Of a stretch of 64,000 nt of DNA, positions 1-8,767 are shown one piece after another. The first letter of the stretch is position 1, and every line of letters begins with the position of its first letter. Below the pieces are notes generated by a model that made no database searches, was not told the DNA's origin, and saw only the letters and a program-made list of their open reading frames with translations. Source of the DNA: Desulfoscipio sp. XC116. GTDB taxonomy: Bacteria > Bacillota > Desulfotomaculia > Desulfotomaculales > Desulfallaceae. The DNA is taken from positions 1,927,035-1,991,034 of the forward strand of contig NZ_CP156660.1 of NCBI RefSeq assembly GCF_039851975.1, given 5' to 3'. The position numbers were made by a program, and so were the translations under genes.

Positions 1-891
1 TCTATACTCCGCCTCTCGTACCGTTAAGCCTTCTGCAACCGTTAACAGAACCGGACCCGGGGGGGGTTCCATTCCCTTAACCTGAAAGCCTATATCGGCA
101 ATGGTCTTAGACATGAATTCCATAAATATAGGGGCCGGACGCTTTTCCAAATACATCCGCTGAACTCCCTTGGCAAGCGCCTCTAAATCTTCGAAAACAG
201 CCACTCCGTAAGCTCTGGGCAGTAACGGCAACAGTCTCATTCTAATCTTAACAATAACCCCTAAAAGGCCGTCTCCGCCGACAAAAAATTTGGTTAAATC
301 AGTACCGGCCGGTCTTCTTAATCCCACCGTGCCCGTCTCTATGATTTCACCCGTGGGTAGAACCACATCCAATCCGTGCACATAATCACCCGGCTTGCCC
401 GTATACGGGTCTGTCAGGTGCCCGCTGGTATTATTGGATATCAGCCCTCCCATACTGGCAATAACCTGGCTGCCCGGGTACACGGGCAGATAGTAGCCCT
501 TTGTTTTTAATGCGTCAGCCATATCCTTGCAGCGTACACCAGGCTCACACTCAAAATATCCGCCTTCTTCAATAATCTCAAATGAATTCATTCTTTTTGT
601 ATTTAAGACGATACCCGGTGTATGAGGCCTTGAAGGGCCGTTAAGCTGGGTGCCCGAGCATCTAACAAATACAGGTATCTTTTTGCCGTTAGCATATTTA
701 AGTATCTCCGATATTTCTTCTTTATTATTGGGCAACACTACTACGTGAGGGATATTGCTTTCTAACACATGATAAGGCATGGGATCAAGAGCACTTTTTA
801 TCCTTTCAAAAATACTGTCCGAAACATAAGGTTCACCGACTATTTTGGCAAGGTCATTTTTTATTTCCCCGGCCTGAATGCTTTGAACCAT
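1..891 (-). CDS. FAD-linked oxidase, GlcD/D-lactate dehydrogenase type (3' part missing)
   Basis: Open frame of 297 codons running off the left window edge, so the C-terminal part is missing. The translation carries the PCMH-type FAD-binding fold: a VVVLPNNKEE segment near residue 50, PGVRCKDMADAL, the SMGGLISNNTSG loop that holds the flavin pyrophosphate, and FVGGDGLLGVIVKI near residue 215. These match the glycolate oxidase GlcD / D-lactate dehydrogenase family, which oxidises 2-hydroxy acids and passes electrons to an Fe-S partner. The ATG at 889-891 follows a GGGGAG site at 8 nt. It lies 39 nt downstream of the Fe-S subunit gene, so the two are probably one operon under the GntR regulator further upstream. 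The substrate (glycolate, lactate or another 2-hydroxy acid) cannot be told from sequence. Confidence 0.85.
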   Translation of the reverse strand, partial: MVQSIQAGEIKNDLAKIVGEPYVSDSIFERIKSALDPMPYHVLESNIPHVVVLPNNKEEISEILKYANGKKIPVFVRCSGTQLNGPSRPHTPGIVLNTKRMNSFEIIEEGGYFECEPGVRCKDMADALKTKGYYLPVYPGSQVIASMGGLISNNTSGHLTDPYTGKPGDYVHGLDVVLPTGEIIETGTVGLRRPAGTDLTKFFVGGDGLLGVIVKIRMRLLPLLPRAYGVAVFEDLEALAKGVQRMYLEKRPAPIFMEFMSKTIADIGFQVKGMEPPPGPVLLTVAEGLTVREAEYR

Positions 892-930
892 AACACTCAC
901 TCCCCATCTATTATTTTGCTGTCGTATTCA

Positions 931-2118
931 TTATATTTCCAGGGCTTCACTAAAAAGCTCCGCTATATCCATGACTTTCAGATTTTCCTCTTGTCCCATA
1001 TCCTTAACAGCATTTAGGAGCATGGTATGGCACCATGGACAAGCCACAGCCAGCACATCAGCGCCTGTTGCCAGAGCCTGTTCAACTCGGATATTAGCCA
1101 GACGCTTTTCCTCTTTTATCTCCGCCCACATTCTGCCTCCTCCGCCACCACAGCAGAGGCTCATTTTTCGGTTTTCTTTCATTTCTGCCAGCTTGACCCC
1201 CGGAATGGCCGAGATTAACTCTCTTGGCTCTTCATAAATGCCATTGTGCTTACCCAGATAACACGGGTCATGATAAGTTACAACATAATTCAGTGATTTT
1301 TGAAACTTAATACTATTTTGAGTTGCCAATTTATGAAGAAATTGAGTGTAATGCAACACCTCAATATTCTCAAGACCCCGGTACTCATTAATAAAGGTGT
1401 TGTAACAATGAGGCGAAGCAGCTACAAGTTTTTTGGCTCCACACTGCAAAAAATTTTGCGCATTTTTTTGTGATATTTCATCAAATAGAAATTCATCGCC
1501 CAAACGATTGGCTGCACAACCGCAGCATGTTTCATTTTCCAGAATTCCGAAATCTATACGCGCACTGCTTAGTATTTTAACCAGACTCTTGGCCACATTG
1601 TGCATATCCGGGTCGTATGATGTGCTGCAACCAACATAGTACAGAACCTTCGAACTTTGTTCAGGTATTCTCTTAATTTTAAGATCACCTACCCAGTTCA
1701 GCCTGTCCTCCGGATTAAAATTGTAGGGGTTACCGTTTCTGTATATAGCTTTTAAAGCGTTGCGCTGATACGGCATGGGGGCAAGATTCTTATCGACCAG
1801 CAGCTTGCGCCCGTTTTCTATTATCTCCAGCAAGGGAATGCCCGCACTTAATTCCTCGCAGGCCATGACACAAGAATTGCAAGTGGTACATGAAAATAAA
1901 ATATCCACTATATCCTTATTAGTTTCCTCTCCCTCTAGATCCCATTTCAGGTAATAGTAAATAGACTGGATAATCCCCGAAGGCCCATTAACCATAAAAC
2001 CTTCCATCGAATTGTACAGCGGGCATCGCGAGTAACAATAGTTGCAGTTTCGACATCTGAAAGTAGATTTAGATATCTCTTCTTCCAACCGTTCCGCGTA
2101 CCCCTCGTAATCCAACAT
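931..2118 (-). CDS. Fe-S oxidoreductase subunit, GlcF/HdrD-like
   Basis: 395 residues. Two [4Fe-4S] motifs lie at the N-terminus: Cys22, 25, 28, 32 followed by Pro, and Cys77, 80, 83, 87. Two CCG domains follow, each with its double-Cys signature (TCCGCAANR near residue 200 and LCCGGGGG near 320). This is the layout of GlcF, GlpC and HdrD, electron-transfer subunits that take electrons from a flavoprotein; CCG domains in HdrD hold a non-cubane cluster. The ATG at 2116-2118 has a GGGGG site 8 nt upstream. The gene sits between the GntR regulator and the FAD oxidase, so it is most likely the redox partner of that oxidase. In a sulfate reducer or syntroph the electrons could reach menaquinone or a heterodisulfide-type acceptor; that is inference. 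Confidence 0.88.
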   Translation of the reverse strand: MLDYEGYAERLEEEISKSTFRCRNCNYCYSRCPLYNSMEGFMVNGPSGIIQSIYYYLKWDLEGEETNKDIVDILFSCTTCNSCVMACEELSAGIPLLEIIENGRKLLVDKNLAPMPYQRNALKAIYRNGNPYNFNPEDRLNWVGDLKIKRIPEQSSKVLYYVGCSTSYDPDMHNVAKSLVKILSSARIDFGILENETCCGCAANRLGDEFLFDEISQKNAQNFLQCGAKKLVAASPHCYNTFINEYRGLENIEVLHYTQFLHKLATQNSIKFQKSLNYVVTYHDPCYLGKHNGIYEEPRELISAIPGVKLAEMKENRKMSLCCGGGGGRMWAEIKEEKRLANIRVEQALATGADVLAVACPWCHTMLLNAVKDMGQEENLKVMDIAELFSEALEI

Positions 2119-2160
2119 CGTTTTTCCCCCTTATGCTGTCATTTACCGTTAAGTTGTTGT

Positions 2161-2811
2161 TTACGATAAAATTAACTTCGCATACTTGAATGAACTAACC
2201 ATGTGGTCAATAGACTTTTTAGCTGCCAAAAATTTTTTACCTTTAACAATTCCATTTACTATGTTCTCATGCTCTTCAACAGCTGTTTTCGGCCTGTCGG
2301 GTATTGACCAGATGGAAATGCGCATAATTGATGAATAAACTCTTAATTTTTCCAGCATTTGCAGCAACATATCATTTTCGCTAGCATTGGCCAGTTTGGC
2401 ATGAAAGTCATTGTTCAGCTGTGCCAAAAGCTTATAGTCTTTATCTTCTATTGCTTTTTTAGAAAGGAATATATTACTAATTAAGTATTCTTTTAACTGG
2501 TCATCTGCATTTCTGGTTACCAAATAAGCACATAAAGCCTCTAAAACCGACCTGACCTGGTAGTAGTTGATAATTTCCCGGATGTCAAACCTTCTTACTA
2601 TCATCCCCTTGTATGGTTCTCTAACCAGAAAACCCTCTATTTCAAAGTGTTTTAACGCTTCCCTTACCGGTGTTCTGCTAAGATTCAGCCTTTCCGCAAT
2701 ATCCTGCTCGATTAAACGATCTCCCGATTTATAGAACCCCGATATTATCGATTTTTTAATTTCCGTACAGGCAATCTCATATGCAGTAACTTTTTTATCT
2801 TTTTCGTCCAT
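2161..2811 (-). CDS. GntR-family regulator, FadR/FCD subfamily
   Basis: 216 residues from the ATG at 2809-2811, which has a GAGG site 6 nt away; the frame runs 53 codons further upstream without a better start. Residues about 8-75 form the GntR winged helix (SGDRLIEQDIAERLNLSRTP, then VREALKHFE). Residues about 85-210 are an all-helical FCD ligand domain (NDFHAKLANASENDMLLQML, then EHENIVNGI). FCD regulators sense small carboxylates and usually repress nearby catabolic genes. It heads the gene set with the Fe-S and FAD oxidase subunits downstream on the same strand, so it probably controls 2-hydroxy-acid oxidation. A palindrome containing GTATAC lies 31 nt upstream of the start and is a likely autoregulatory operator. 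Confidence 0.88.
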   Translation of the reverse strand: MDEKDKKVTAYEIACTEIKKSIISGFYKSGDRLIEQDIAERLNLSRTPVREALKHFEIEGFLVREPYKGMIVRRFDIREIINYYQVRSVLEALCAYLVTRNADDQLKEYLISNIFLSKKAIEDKDYKLLAQLNNDFHAKLANASENDMLLQMLEKLRVYSSIMRISIWSIPDRPKTAVEEHENIVNGIVKGKKFLAAKKSIDHMVSSFKYAKLILS

Positions 2812-2841
2812 ATTTAACCTCACTGTTAAATTATTACTAAC

Positions 2842-2865
2842 ATTGTATACAATTTTGCATACAAT
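2842..2865. promoter_or_regulatory. Candidate GntR/FadR-type operator
   Basis: An imperfect palindrome with half sites ATTGTATAC and GCATACAAT separated by AATTTT. FCD-type GntR regulators commonly bind TNGTATACNA-like palindromes. The site lies 31-54 nt upstream of the gntR start, where it could overlap the promoter. Binding is inferred. Confidence 0.5.
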
Positions 2866-2878
2866 GGCAATAAAAAAC

Positions 2879-2922
2879 AAAAAAAAAGACAAGGCCCTTC
2901 GGTTATTTAAAGGTCTTGTCTT
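2879..2922 (-). terminator. Rho-independent terminator, orphan
   Basis: On the minus strand AAGACAAGACC pairs with GGCCTTGTCTT and is followed by a run of nine T. No recognisable minus-strand gene lies upstream of it before the divergent AraC gene, so it either insulates the gntR promoter or ends a short untranslated transcript starting near 2.95-3.05 kb. Confidence 0.6.
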
Positions 2923-3113
2923 ACGAGTTGAAGCAACGACTTCCAACACTTGGTACCGACTAAACGGCACTGCATAATCATTTTGGCAGCTCTTATTTTA
3001 ACCAAGCGTTATTTTTAGGCAAATAAAACAGAGCAAACCCTTAAAATTTCGCAAGTTTGGAAAAGTTTTTTTATTTTCCCGCCTGCTATACTGTAGATGT
3101 GAGGTGGCAAAAC

Positions 3114-4004
3114 ATGAGTTATAAAAGGGATATGGAACGGTGCCGCGATTATATTGAAACTCATATCCGCGAGGACATCACTCCGCGCGGATTGGCTAAG
3201 CTTCTGGGCTACTCTTTTTATCATTTCTGTCATGTGTTTCGCATCTGCAACGATATGCCTGTTGGCGTATATCTGCGGCGCAGGCGTTTGCAGCGGGCCC
3301 TGGATACGCTCGGCCAAGGAGCCCGGATCACCGACATTGCCTTGGACTTCGGTTTTGAAACGCCGTCGGGTTTTGCCAAGGCGTTTCAAAAGGAATTCGG
3401 CATGAGTGCAAGCGCATACAGAAAAATGCTGCTTCAGCAAAATGAATTTGATACGAAAGGCGGAATGGTTATGAACGTTCAATTTAAAAGGAAAGATGGT
3501 TTTAAAGCAGTGGGTTACTCTATTGCCCCGGAAGATCGGAAAGTAGCCAAGGAAGCTAAATTATCCGATTTAGGCGCCTACTGGCTTTATGCCGATTTTT
3601 CTTCCGTTAGCCAGGAAGAATACGCCGGACTGGCCAAAAGCGAAGATGCCGATCAAATCGGCATGTGGTTCCAGCCTGAACAGGAAAACGACGATCTGCG
3701 CTATTTTTTGGGACTCGTGGTGGAAGACTTTGCTTATGTTCCCCGGGGAATGGCGCCTCTTGAAATTCCTGCGGCCGATTATGCCGTATTTACCACCGAT
3801 CCGGCGGATCTGGCCAATGACAAGCCTGCTTTCGGCAAAGAGATTCAGAAGACCTGGAAATACATTTTCGAAGAATGGTTTGAGCAAAGCGGATATGCCT
3901 TTGACCAGGATAAATCTGCTTTTGAATTTTATTGCAGCGCAAACGGAAACATAGATTCTACAAACGCCGTAGCCGAGATTTACATTCCTATAAAGAAGTT
4001 GTGA
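3114..4004 (+). CDS. AraC-family regulator with GyrI-like effector domain
   Basis: 296 residues from the ATG at 3114, preceded by GAGGTGG (3101-3107); the frame extends 19 codons upstream but without a ribosome site. Residues 1-105 hold two helix-turn-helix units of the AraC type (ITPRGLAKLLGYSFYHFCHV and ITDIALDFGFETPSGFAKAF). The remainder is a GyrI-like/Bacterial transcription activator effector-binding domain (FKAVGYSIAPEDRK, IPAADYAVFTTDPADL, EWFEQSGYAFDQ, YIPIKKL), as in SbmC and Rob-like regulators that bind small cationic or amphipathic molecules. TGCTATACT at 3084-3092 looks like an extended -10 box, which would give a very short leader. No obvious target gene is adjacent; it is a stand-alone gene ending before a shared terminator. 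Confidence 0.9.
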   Translation: MSYKRDMERCRDYIETHIREDITPRGLAKLLGYSFYHFCHVFRICNDMPVGVYLRRRRLQRALDTLGQGARITDIALDFGFETPSGFAKAFQKEFGMSASAYRKMLLQQNEFDTKGGMVMNVQFKRKDGFKAVGYSIAPEDRKVAKEAKLSDLGAYWLYADFSSVSQEEYAGLAKSEDADQIGMWFQPEQENDDLRYFLGLVVEDFAYVPRGMAPLEIPAADYAVFTTDPADLANDKPAFGKEIQKTWKYIFEEWFEQSGYAFDQDKSAFEFYCSANGNIDSTNAVAEIYIPIKKL

Positions 4005-4115
4005 TGATATTACCTACACCCATTGTTTCCAGGTCGTCGTCGCGTAGCCGCCACAATATAAACAGGCTTTGGGGGTTGTTCTTTTTATCTTAAGGCCTTC
4101 TGTAAGCCGTCAGCC

Positions 4116-4147
4116 AAAAGGGCGGGGACGCGAGTCCCCGCCCTTTT
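4116..4147. terminator. Bidirectional terminator
   Basis: A 14-bp perfect stem (AAAAGGGCGGGGAC with GTCCCCGCCCTTTT) around a GCGA loop, with T or A runs on both sides. It lies between the convergent AraC gene (plus) and the DUF4430 gene (minus) and can end both. Confidence 0.85.
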
Positions 4148-4164
4148 ATTGCTCCAGGATAGAT

Positions 4165-5376
4165 TTAGAAGTCAAAATGTGGTGTATAATCGGTGGTGTA
4201 GAACCAGTTAATGATCGTGTTGTCGGTGGTCAGCTGATAATCGGCCGCGCCCACCCCGGGGACCTTGCAGGTGGGTGTATATACATCGTCCATATACATC
4301 CAGCCGGAAAGGTAGCCGCCGTCAAATTCGGCCAGTCCGTTCAGCTCGGCAAGATAAGCTCCGCCGTAGGAAATGGTGGTAGGATCACTGAAGTATCCTT
4401 CTTCCTCCGCCCAATCCGCAAAGTCGACCATGATTTTCATCACCGTGGTGCCGGGATCCACATAAAACCCATCAGTGTCAAAGTATGCTTCCGTCGCTGC
4501 GTTGATCTCTTCGCACTGGTCAATGATTTCGCCGGTGTAATATGTTTCGTCATTCTCTATTTCGTCAAGGACAATGTCGTAGTATACTTTAATTTGTTCC
4601 GGCAGCCTGGCGCTGACATGATAGTCCCGGCTGGCGCCGCCGTTGGTGACCGTCATGACATTCAGGTTTTGATCCAGGTCAAAGGTATAGCTGCCGCTCA
4701 CGCACCCGGATGCCGAAGCGCCACCGGCCAGGGTCATGGTGCCGGGAACGGCTGAGAGGTTGGTGCCCGAAGGCAGTGGTTTATTGCCTCTGACGTAGTA
4801 CTTGATAATCGTCCACTTAAAGTCTTCCTGCTCATACCAGGGATTGCCTGCAAATCTGTCGGTACTGGTCCCCTCAACGGCCGCGTCAACACTCGGGCTG
4901 GTGGTGAACACCACGTTTTCAACCTTTAACGGGTCCGAGGGTGAAACGCTGACGGTAGTGCCGTTGGGAAGGTCGGCCGCCAGGACATATTCCGTGTCGC
5001 CGATTTTAACGTCATAGGCTTCGTTCAGCAGGTTCACATTGCTGGCGGTGCGGGTCGTGGTGCCGTCTCCGATGAAGGTCAGGGTGTTTGAGCTGACCGT
5101 GGTGCTCGCGCTCTTCAGATTGATCACAATGTTAGCACCCTGCAAGTCATATTCCGTGTCCAAATCGGCCCGGATAAACTTGGTGGGGCCGTTGTCGTCT
5201 TCTTGGAATACGGCGGCTTTACCGCCGATACTAATAGACATGACTTCAGAGATCGTAACCGGCGTGCTGGATTCCGGCTTGTCCACGTCGGCGAACGCCG
5301 GAACGGCGCCCAGAGACAGCGCAAAAACAAGCGCCAGGAAAATAACTAGACTTCTTTTTGTAATGGTCTTTCTCAC
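4165..5376 (-). CDS. Secreted protein with C-terminal DUF4430 (transcobalamin-like) domain
   Basis: 403 residues from the GTG at 5374-5376, which has an AAGGGGG site 7 nt upstream; a TTG nine codons earlier lacks one. Residues 1-30 are a signal peptide (basic RKTITKR, hydrophobic core, cleavage after VPAFA). The middle is Thr/Ser/Gly-rich beta-type sequence I do not recognise. The last ~110 residues (DPGTTVMKIMVDFADWAEEE ... YLAELNGLAEFDGGYLSGWM ... IINWFYTTDYT) match DUF4430, the domain shared with the C-terminal part of eukaryotic transcobalamin and intrinsic factor. The single-gene transcript starts at a cobalamin riboswitch with its own terminator, so it should be made only when B12 is scarce. 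The likely role is extracellular corrinoid binding; no lipobox, sortase motif or TM tail is visible, so it is probably released or held by partners. Confidence 0.78.
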   Translation of the reverse strand: MRKTITKRSLVIFLALVFALSLGAVPAFADVDKPESSTPVTISEVMSISIGGKAAVFQEDDNGPTKFIRADLDTEYDLQGANIVINLKSASTTVSSNTLTFIGDGTTTRTASNVNLLNEAYDVKIGDTEYVLAADLPNGTTVSVSPSDPLKVENVVFTTSPSVDAAVEGTSTDRFAGNPWYEQEDFKWTIIKYYVRGNKPLPSGTNLSAVPGTMTLAGGASASGCVSGSYTFDLDQNLNVMTVTNGGASRDYHVSARLPEQIKVYYDIVLDEIENDETYYTGEIIDQCEEINAATEAYFDTDGFYVDPGTTVMKIMVDFADWAEEEGYFSDPTTISYGGAYLAELNGLAEFDGGYLSGWMYMDDVYTPTCKVPGVGAADYQLTTDNTIINWFYTTDYTPHFDF

Positions 5377-5517
5377 TTCAAAACCCCCTTTTATTTTACT
5401 CAACTAATTGCATTGGCCTGCCGCGAAAACCGACCCCGCTTAATTTTCCGGTTTCCGGAAACCACCTCCTTTGCGGGCCCTTGCGGGTTATTCCCGGTTT
5501 ATCTTTTGAGCTTCAAC

Positions 5518-5546
5518 AAAAAACTCCTCGGCATTAAGCCAAGGAG
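5518..5546 (-). terminator. Riboswitch expression-platform terminator
   Basis: On the minus strand CTCCTTGGC and GCCGAGGAG flank a TTAAT loop, followed by six T. It lies about 55 nt after the cobalamin aptamer and 140 nt before the DUF4430 start, as expected for a transcription-terminating riboswitch. Confidence 0.8.
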
Positions 5547-5599
5547 AAAATAAATTTTATTTCCTAACCTACTCAATGTCCCGTGAGTACAACGGCAGT

Positions 5600-5765
5600 C
5601 TTACCAAGCAGGTCTCCTGACTCGGGCTCAACGCCGGCCTGAACCTTCCCGGGTAATCCCCAGTGGCATCTTTTCAGGCAAGCTCCCCCTTACAGTGGCG
5701 GGTCCGCGCCGGATTTGCACCGGCTTCCCTTTTCAGTTTTGCATAATGCAAAACCACTTAGTAAG
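5600..5765 (-). promoter_or_regulatory. Cobalamin (B12) riboswitch aptamer 1
   Basis: Read on the minus strand the element contains AAAAGGGAAGCCGGTGCAAA, the core CCGCCACTGTAAGGGGGA, a GCCACTGGGGATTACCCGGG hairpin and the B12 box AGTCAGGAGACCTGCTT at 5607-5622, in the order of the cobalamin riboswitch consensus. It precedes the DUF4430 gene. The core closely resembles the copy at 19.3-19.5 kb, suggesting duplication of a regulatory cassette inside this locus. Confidence 0.93.
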
Positions 5766-5806
5766 CAGATATTCAATTATCATATTTCCTGTCTTTTCCT
5801 GCTTTT

Positions 5807-5835
5807 ACAGTAACATGTTTTTTTTCTGTTTTCAA
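5807..5835 (-). promoter_or_regulatory. Sigma-A promoter of riboswitch 1 transcript
   Basis: On the minus strand TTGAAA (5830-5835), a 17-nt spacer and TACTGT (5807-5812). Transcription would start near 5800, some 40 nt before the aptamer core. Confidence 0.55.
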
Positions 5836-5923
5836 CAATATTCGTTCGTTATATTTCTGTCTTTTTTGCTAATATTCCTATTTTTATTTCATGTGCCGTG
5901 TTTTGTCTGTTTTCTTCGCACAA

Positions 5924-8767
5924 TCATTGGTTCCGCTTATACCTTCTGTATCTTCCCGCTCCGCCGGACAGGATAACTGCCAGGACGACGGCTCCTATGG
6001 CAACGGTCAGCCAGGGGTTGGTGGCTACGGTCTTTTTAACAATTTCAAATACGGCCGTTTCTTTTTGATCTGTTCTTTGATCCGCTGCTTGATCTGTTTG
6101 GGGAGTTTCCTTGTCGCTGCTTTCCTTTTCGTTAGCCGGAGTTATGTCACCGGCGGCGGTATTTTGAGCAGCGTTTACCGGTGCGGGGGGGGCGGCTCCC
6201 AGATTGGCGCTCTGCCCGGGCTCAACGCCCGGCGCGGGTGCGGCGGAACCATCCGGCCAGACGCCGCCGGAAGCGGTTCTGACCCCGGTTTGGACCTTGT
6301 CGGCAAAGAGCGAGCCCCAGTCGTTGCCGTCGTCGGGGTGCAGGACCACCAGGTCTTCGCGGCAGTCCGAATAGCCGTAATAGATATGTTTATTGTCAAT
6401 CCCCCGGATAAAATCAATTTGCCGGCTTGCAAAGGGGTTGTATTTTTCCGAGATGCCGGTTTCCTGCCCCAGCAGGTAACCCTGCAGTTCCACCGTCCGC
6501 AGACCGGTGCAGCCGCTGAAATCATACATACCCAAAGCCTGTAGGCTGGCGGGAAGTTTAACGGATTCCAACGCGGTGCAGCCGGCAAAGGTGTAGCCGC
6601 CGGTTCTGGTGATCCCTTCGGCCAAAGTGACGTCCTTAAGATTCACGCAGTCCCTGAACAAGCCCGTGCCAAGGGTGTAGTCCAGGCTGCCGGACTTGAT
6701 AGTGGCGGACTCCAGGTCCCGGCAATCGTTAAAGGCGTAATCCTGGAGCCTGGTTACGCTTTTGGGGACGACGATCTCCCGGATCAGGGTGGAGGAAAAG
6801 GCGTTTCTGCCGATATTCTCAAGCCCTTCCGCCAGGGTGACTTCCCTGACGCCGATGCAGCCTGAAAAGGCGGCGGCGCCGACGGTTTGCACGGTTTCAG
6901 GAATCGTGACGGCAATAATATCCGGATTATCGGCAAAGGCGCTATTTTTAATCGCCGTCACCTTGTACCCGGCAATGGTTTCCGGTATTTGCAGCCAATG
7001 CATCCGCTCTTTGCCGATGCCGTCCCGGAAGCCGTTGATAATGGCCGTCCCGTCTCTCTGCACGCTCCAGTCAAACACCGTCTCCGGACCGGTTACGTTG
7101 ACCTCCGCCGTTCCGGTGTAAACCCTTCCGTTATAAGTCAGGGAGGCGGTAATGTCGCTGACCCCCGCTTGAAGCGCGGTCACCCTGCCGGTATCGTCCA
7201 CGGCGGCCAGACTGTTGTCGGAAGAACTCCAGACAACCGGTCCGGCGTCCGCCGGCAGCCCGGCTTTGACCACGGAGACGGGCTCCGATACGCTGCCGGC
7301 TTCCAGATGGGCAAAGGACTCGGGGGGGTGGAGGATCAGCCGGGGATGGTCCTTTTCCGCCTCTTCGTCCAGGGTATAGTAGAACACCTTGTAGGTAAAG
7401 GAGATCCGGGTAGTGGCCCCCGAGCCGTCCGCAAAATCCGCAAAAGAGTCCCCCCAGCCCCGGGCGCCCCGGAGCGCGTAGATTTTCAGGTTCTCCGCCA
7501 CGGCCAGGGGCAAGCCGCTGAAGGAGTCGTTTTCCCTGGTCCAGACGTCATTGGAAACACTGGTGCCGAAGCCGTTGCCTCTGAGCGGCATATTGCCTTC
7601 AAAATAGACGGCTTGCAGCCCGGCGCAGCCCGCAAACACGGCGCTGCCCAAATTTTGCAGAGTATAGGGAAAGGTTATACTCTCCAGGCTGGCACAGCCG
7701 CCGAAGCTGCCTTTGATTTGCCGCAATTGGGCCGGCAACGTGATTTGCGTGAAGGCGCAGTTGCTGAAGGCGGCGTCTTCAATTACGGTAATTCCGTCCC
7801 CCAGGGTAATATCCCGCAAGCGCGCGCAATCCCGGAAGGTCCCGTAGGGCAGTGTCTCCAAACGGGTGGCGGACAAATCTATTTTTTCCAGCCCGGAGCC
7901 CTGGAAAGTTTGCCGGCCCAGCGCGGCCAAGCTGTGCGGCAGAGCGATTGTTTTCAGGCTTGCCGTGTACGCAAAAGCCTCGTCCCCGATGCTTTCCAGC
8001 CCTTCGTTCAATACCGTCTCCTGCAGCCCGGTACAGCCGCTGAAAGCCTGCTCGCCGATGGTTTTTACGCCGGGGCCCAGGGCAACGAACCGGAGCCCGC
8101 TGTTGCAAAAAGCCCCGGCGCCGATTGCCGTCACCGTCTCCGGCACTGTAAAGCTATCTTTGTCAACGGCGCCCGCCGCAACCAGGGCGGTCATATCTTT
8201 GCTGTAGATACTCCCGTCCCGGGCGGTGTAATGGGGGTTTGCCGCGGCCACGGTAAAGCGGAGGCTGGGGCAGTTGGTGAAAATGTTGGGGTTAAAGCTT
8301 GCCAGCCCGGCCGGGATATTGATCTCCCGCAGGGAGGAACAGTTATAAAAAGCGTTTTCGCCTATCGCCGTCAGCCCTTCGGGCAGTTCAATCCGGGTCA
8401 GCGCCGCGCAGTTGGCAAACCCGGAGCCGCCGATGGATTGCAAGGTGCCCGGCAGACTGACTTCCGTCAGTTTGCCGCAAGAGCCGAAGGCTCTGGTTGC
8501 GATGTTGGTCACCGGTTTGTCTTCGATATGGTCCGGAATATCGATTCGCGCCGCCGCCGGGTCACACCCGACAATGGTGACGCCGGCCGCCCCCACCTTA
8601 TATTGCAGCCGGGCCAAGCCGCCGCCGTCTTCGGCCCGGGCGGGCACAGGCGGGGAAAAGGGACCCGGAAAGGCGGCGAGGAAGACTACTGCCCAAAAAA
8701 CCGGCAGTAATCTCACCGCAAAGGCTAATCTTTTTTCTTTTTTCGCTATGTTTGCCTTGCCCCGCAT
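5924..8767 (-). CDS. BspA-type leucine-rich-repeat surface protein with C-terminal membrane tail
   Basis: 947 residues. A signal sequence spans roughly residues 12-46 (LLPVFWAVVFLAAFPG, ending near ARAED). Residues about 50-430 and 570-800 carry LRR_5/BspA repeats of the form IxxxAFxxCxxLxxIxLPxxLxxI. Between them, about 490-560, is a bacterial Ig-like Big_2 domain (VVWSSSDNSLAAVDDTGRVT). A Pro/Ala/Glu/Asp-rich spacer is followed by a C-terminal TM helix with a basic end (NPWLTVAIGAVVLAVILSGG then RYRRYKRNQ) very like the tail of the giant protein encoded just upstream. Its ATG abuts the TAA of that gene (GGGGGA site 8 nt before), so the two are co-transcribed under cobalamin riboswitch 2. 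BspA repeats usually bind proteins or glycans; here a receptor or scaffold role in corrinoid capture is inferred. Confidence 0.85.
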   Translation of the reverse strand: MRGKANIAKKEKRLAFAVRLLPVFWAVVFLAAFPGPFSPPVPARAEDGGGLARLQYKVGAAGVTIVGCDPAAARIDIPDHIEDKPVTNIATRAFGSCGKLTEVSLPGTLQSIGGSGFANCAALTRIELPEGLTAIGENAFYNCSSLREINIPAGLASFNPNIFTNCPSLRFTVAAANPHYTARDGSIYSKDMTALVAAGAVDKDSFTVPETVTAIGAGAFCNSGLRFVALGPGVKTIGEQAFSGCTGLQETVLNEGLESIGDEAFAYTASLKTIALPHSLAALGRQTFQGSGLEKIDLSATRLETLPYGTFRDCARLRDITLGDGITVIEDAAFSNCAFTQITLPAQLRQIKGSFGGCASLESITFPYTLQNLGSAVFAGCAGLQAVYFEGNMPLRGNGFGTSVSNDVWTRENDSFSGLPLAVAENLKIYALRGARGWGDSFADFADGSGATTRISFTYKVFYYTLDEEAEKDHPRLILHPPESFAHLEAGSVSEPVSVVKAGLPADAGPVVWSSSDNSLAAVDDTGRVTALQAGVSDITASLTYNGRVYTGTAEVNVTGPETVFDWSVQRDGTAIINGFRDGIGKERMHWLQIPETIAGYKVTAIKNSAFADNPDIIAVTIPETVQTVGAAAFSGCIGVREVTLAEGLENIGRNAFSSTLIREIVVPKSVTRLQDYAFNDCRDLESATIKSGSLDYTLGTGLFRDCVNLKDVTLAEGITRTGGYTFAGCTALESVKLPASLQALGMYDFSGCTGLRTVELQGYLLGQETGISEKYNPFASRQIDFIRGIDNKHIYYGYSDCREDLVVLHPDDGNDWGSLFADKVQTGVRTASGGVWPDGSAAPAPGVEPGQSANLGAAPPAPVNAAQNTAAGDITPANEKESSDKETPQTDQAADQRTDQKETAVFEIVKKTVATNPWLTVAIGAVVLAVILSGGAGRYRRYKRNQ

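Noticed and set aside
6887-8710. 607-codon open frame antisense to the LRR gene
   Set aside because: It is the mirror of a GC-rich repetitive gene with few stops on the opposite strand; it lacks any domain, and the minus frame has signal peptide, repeats and TM tail.
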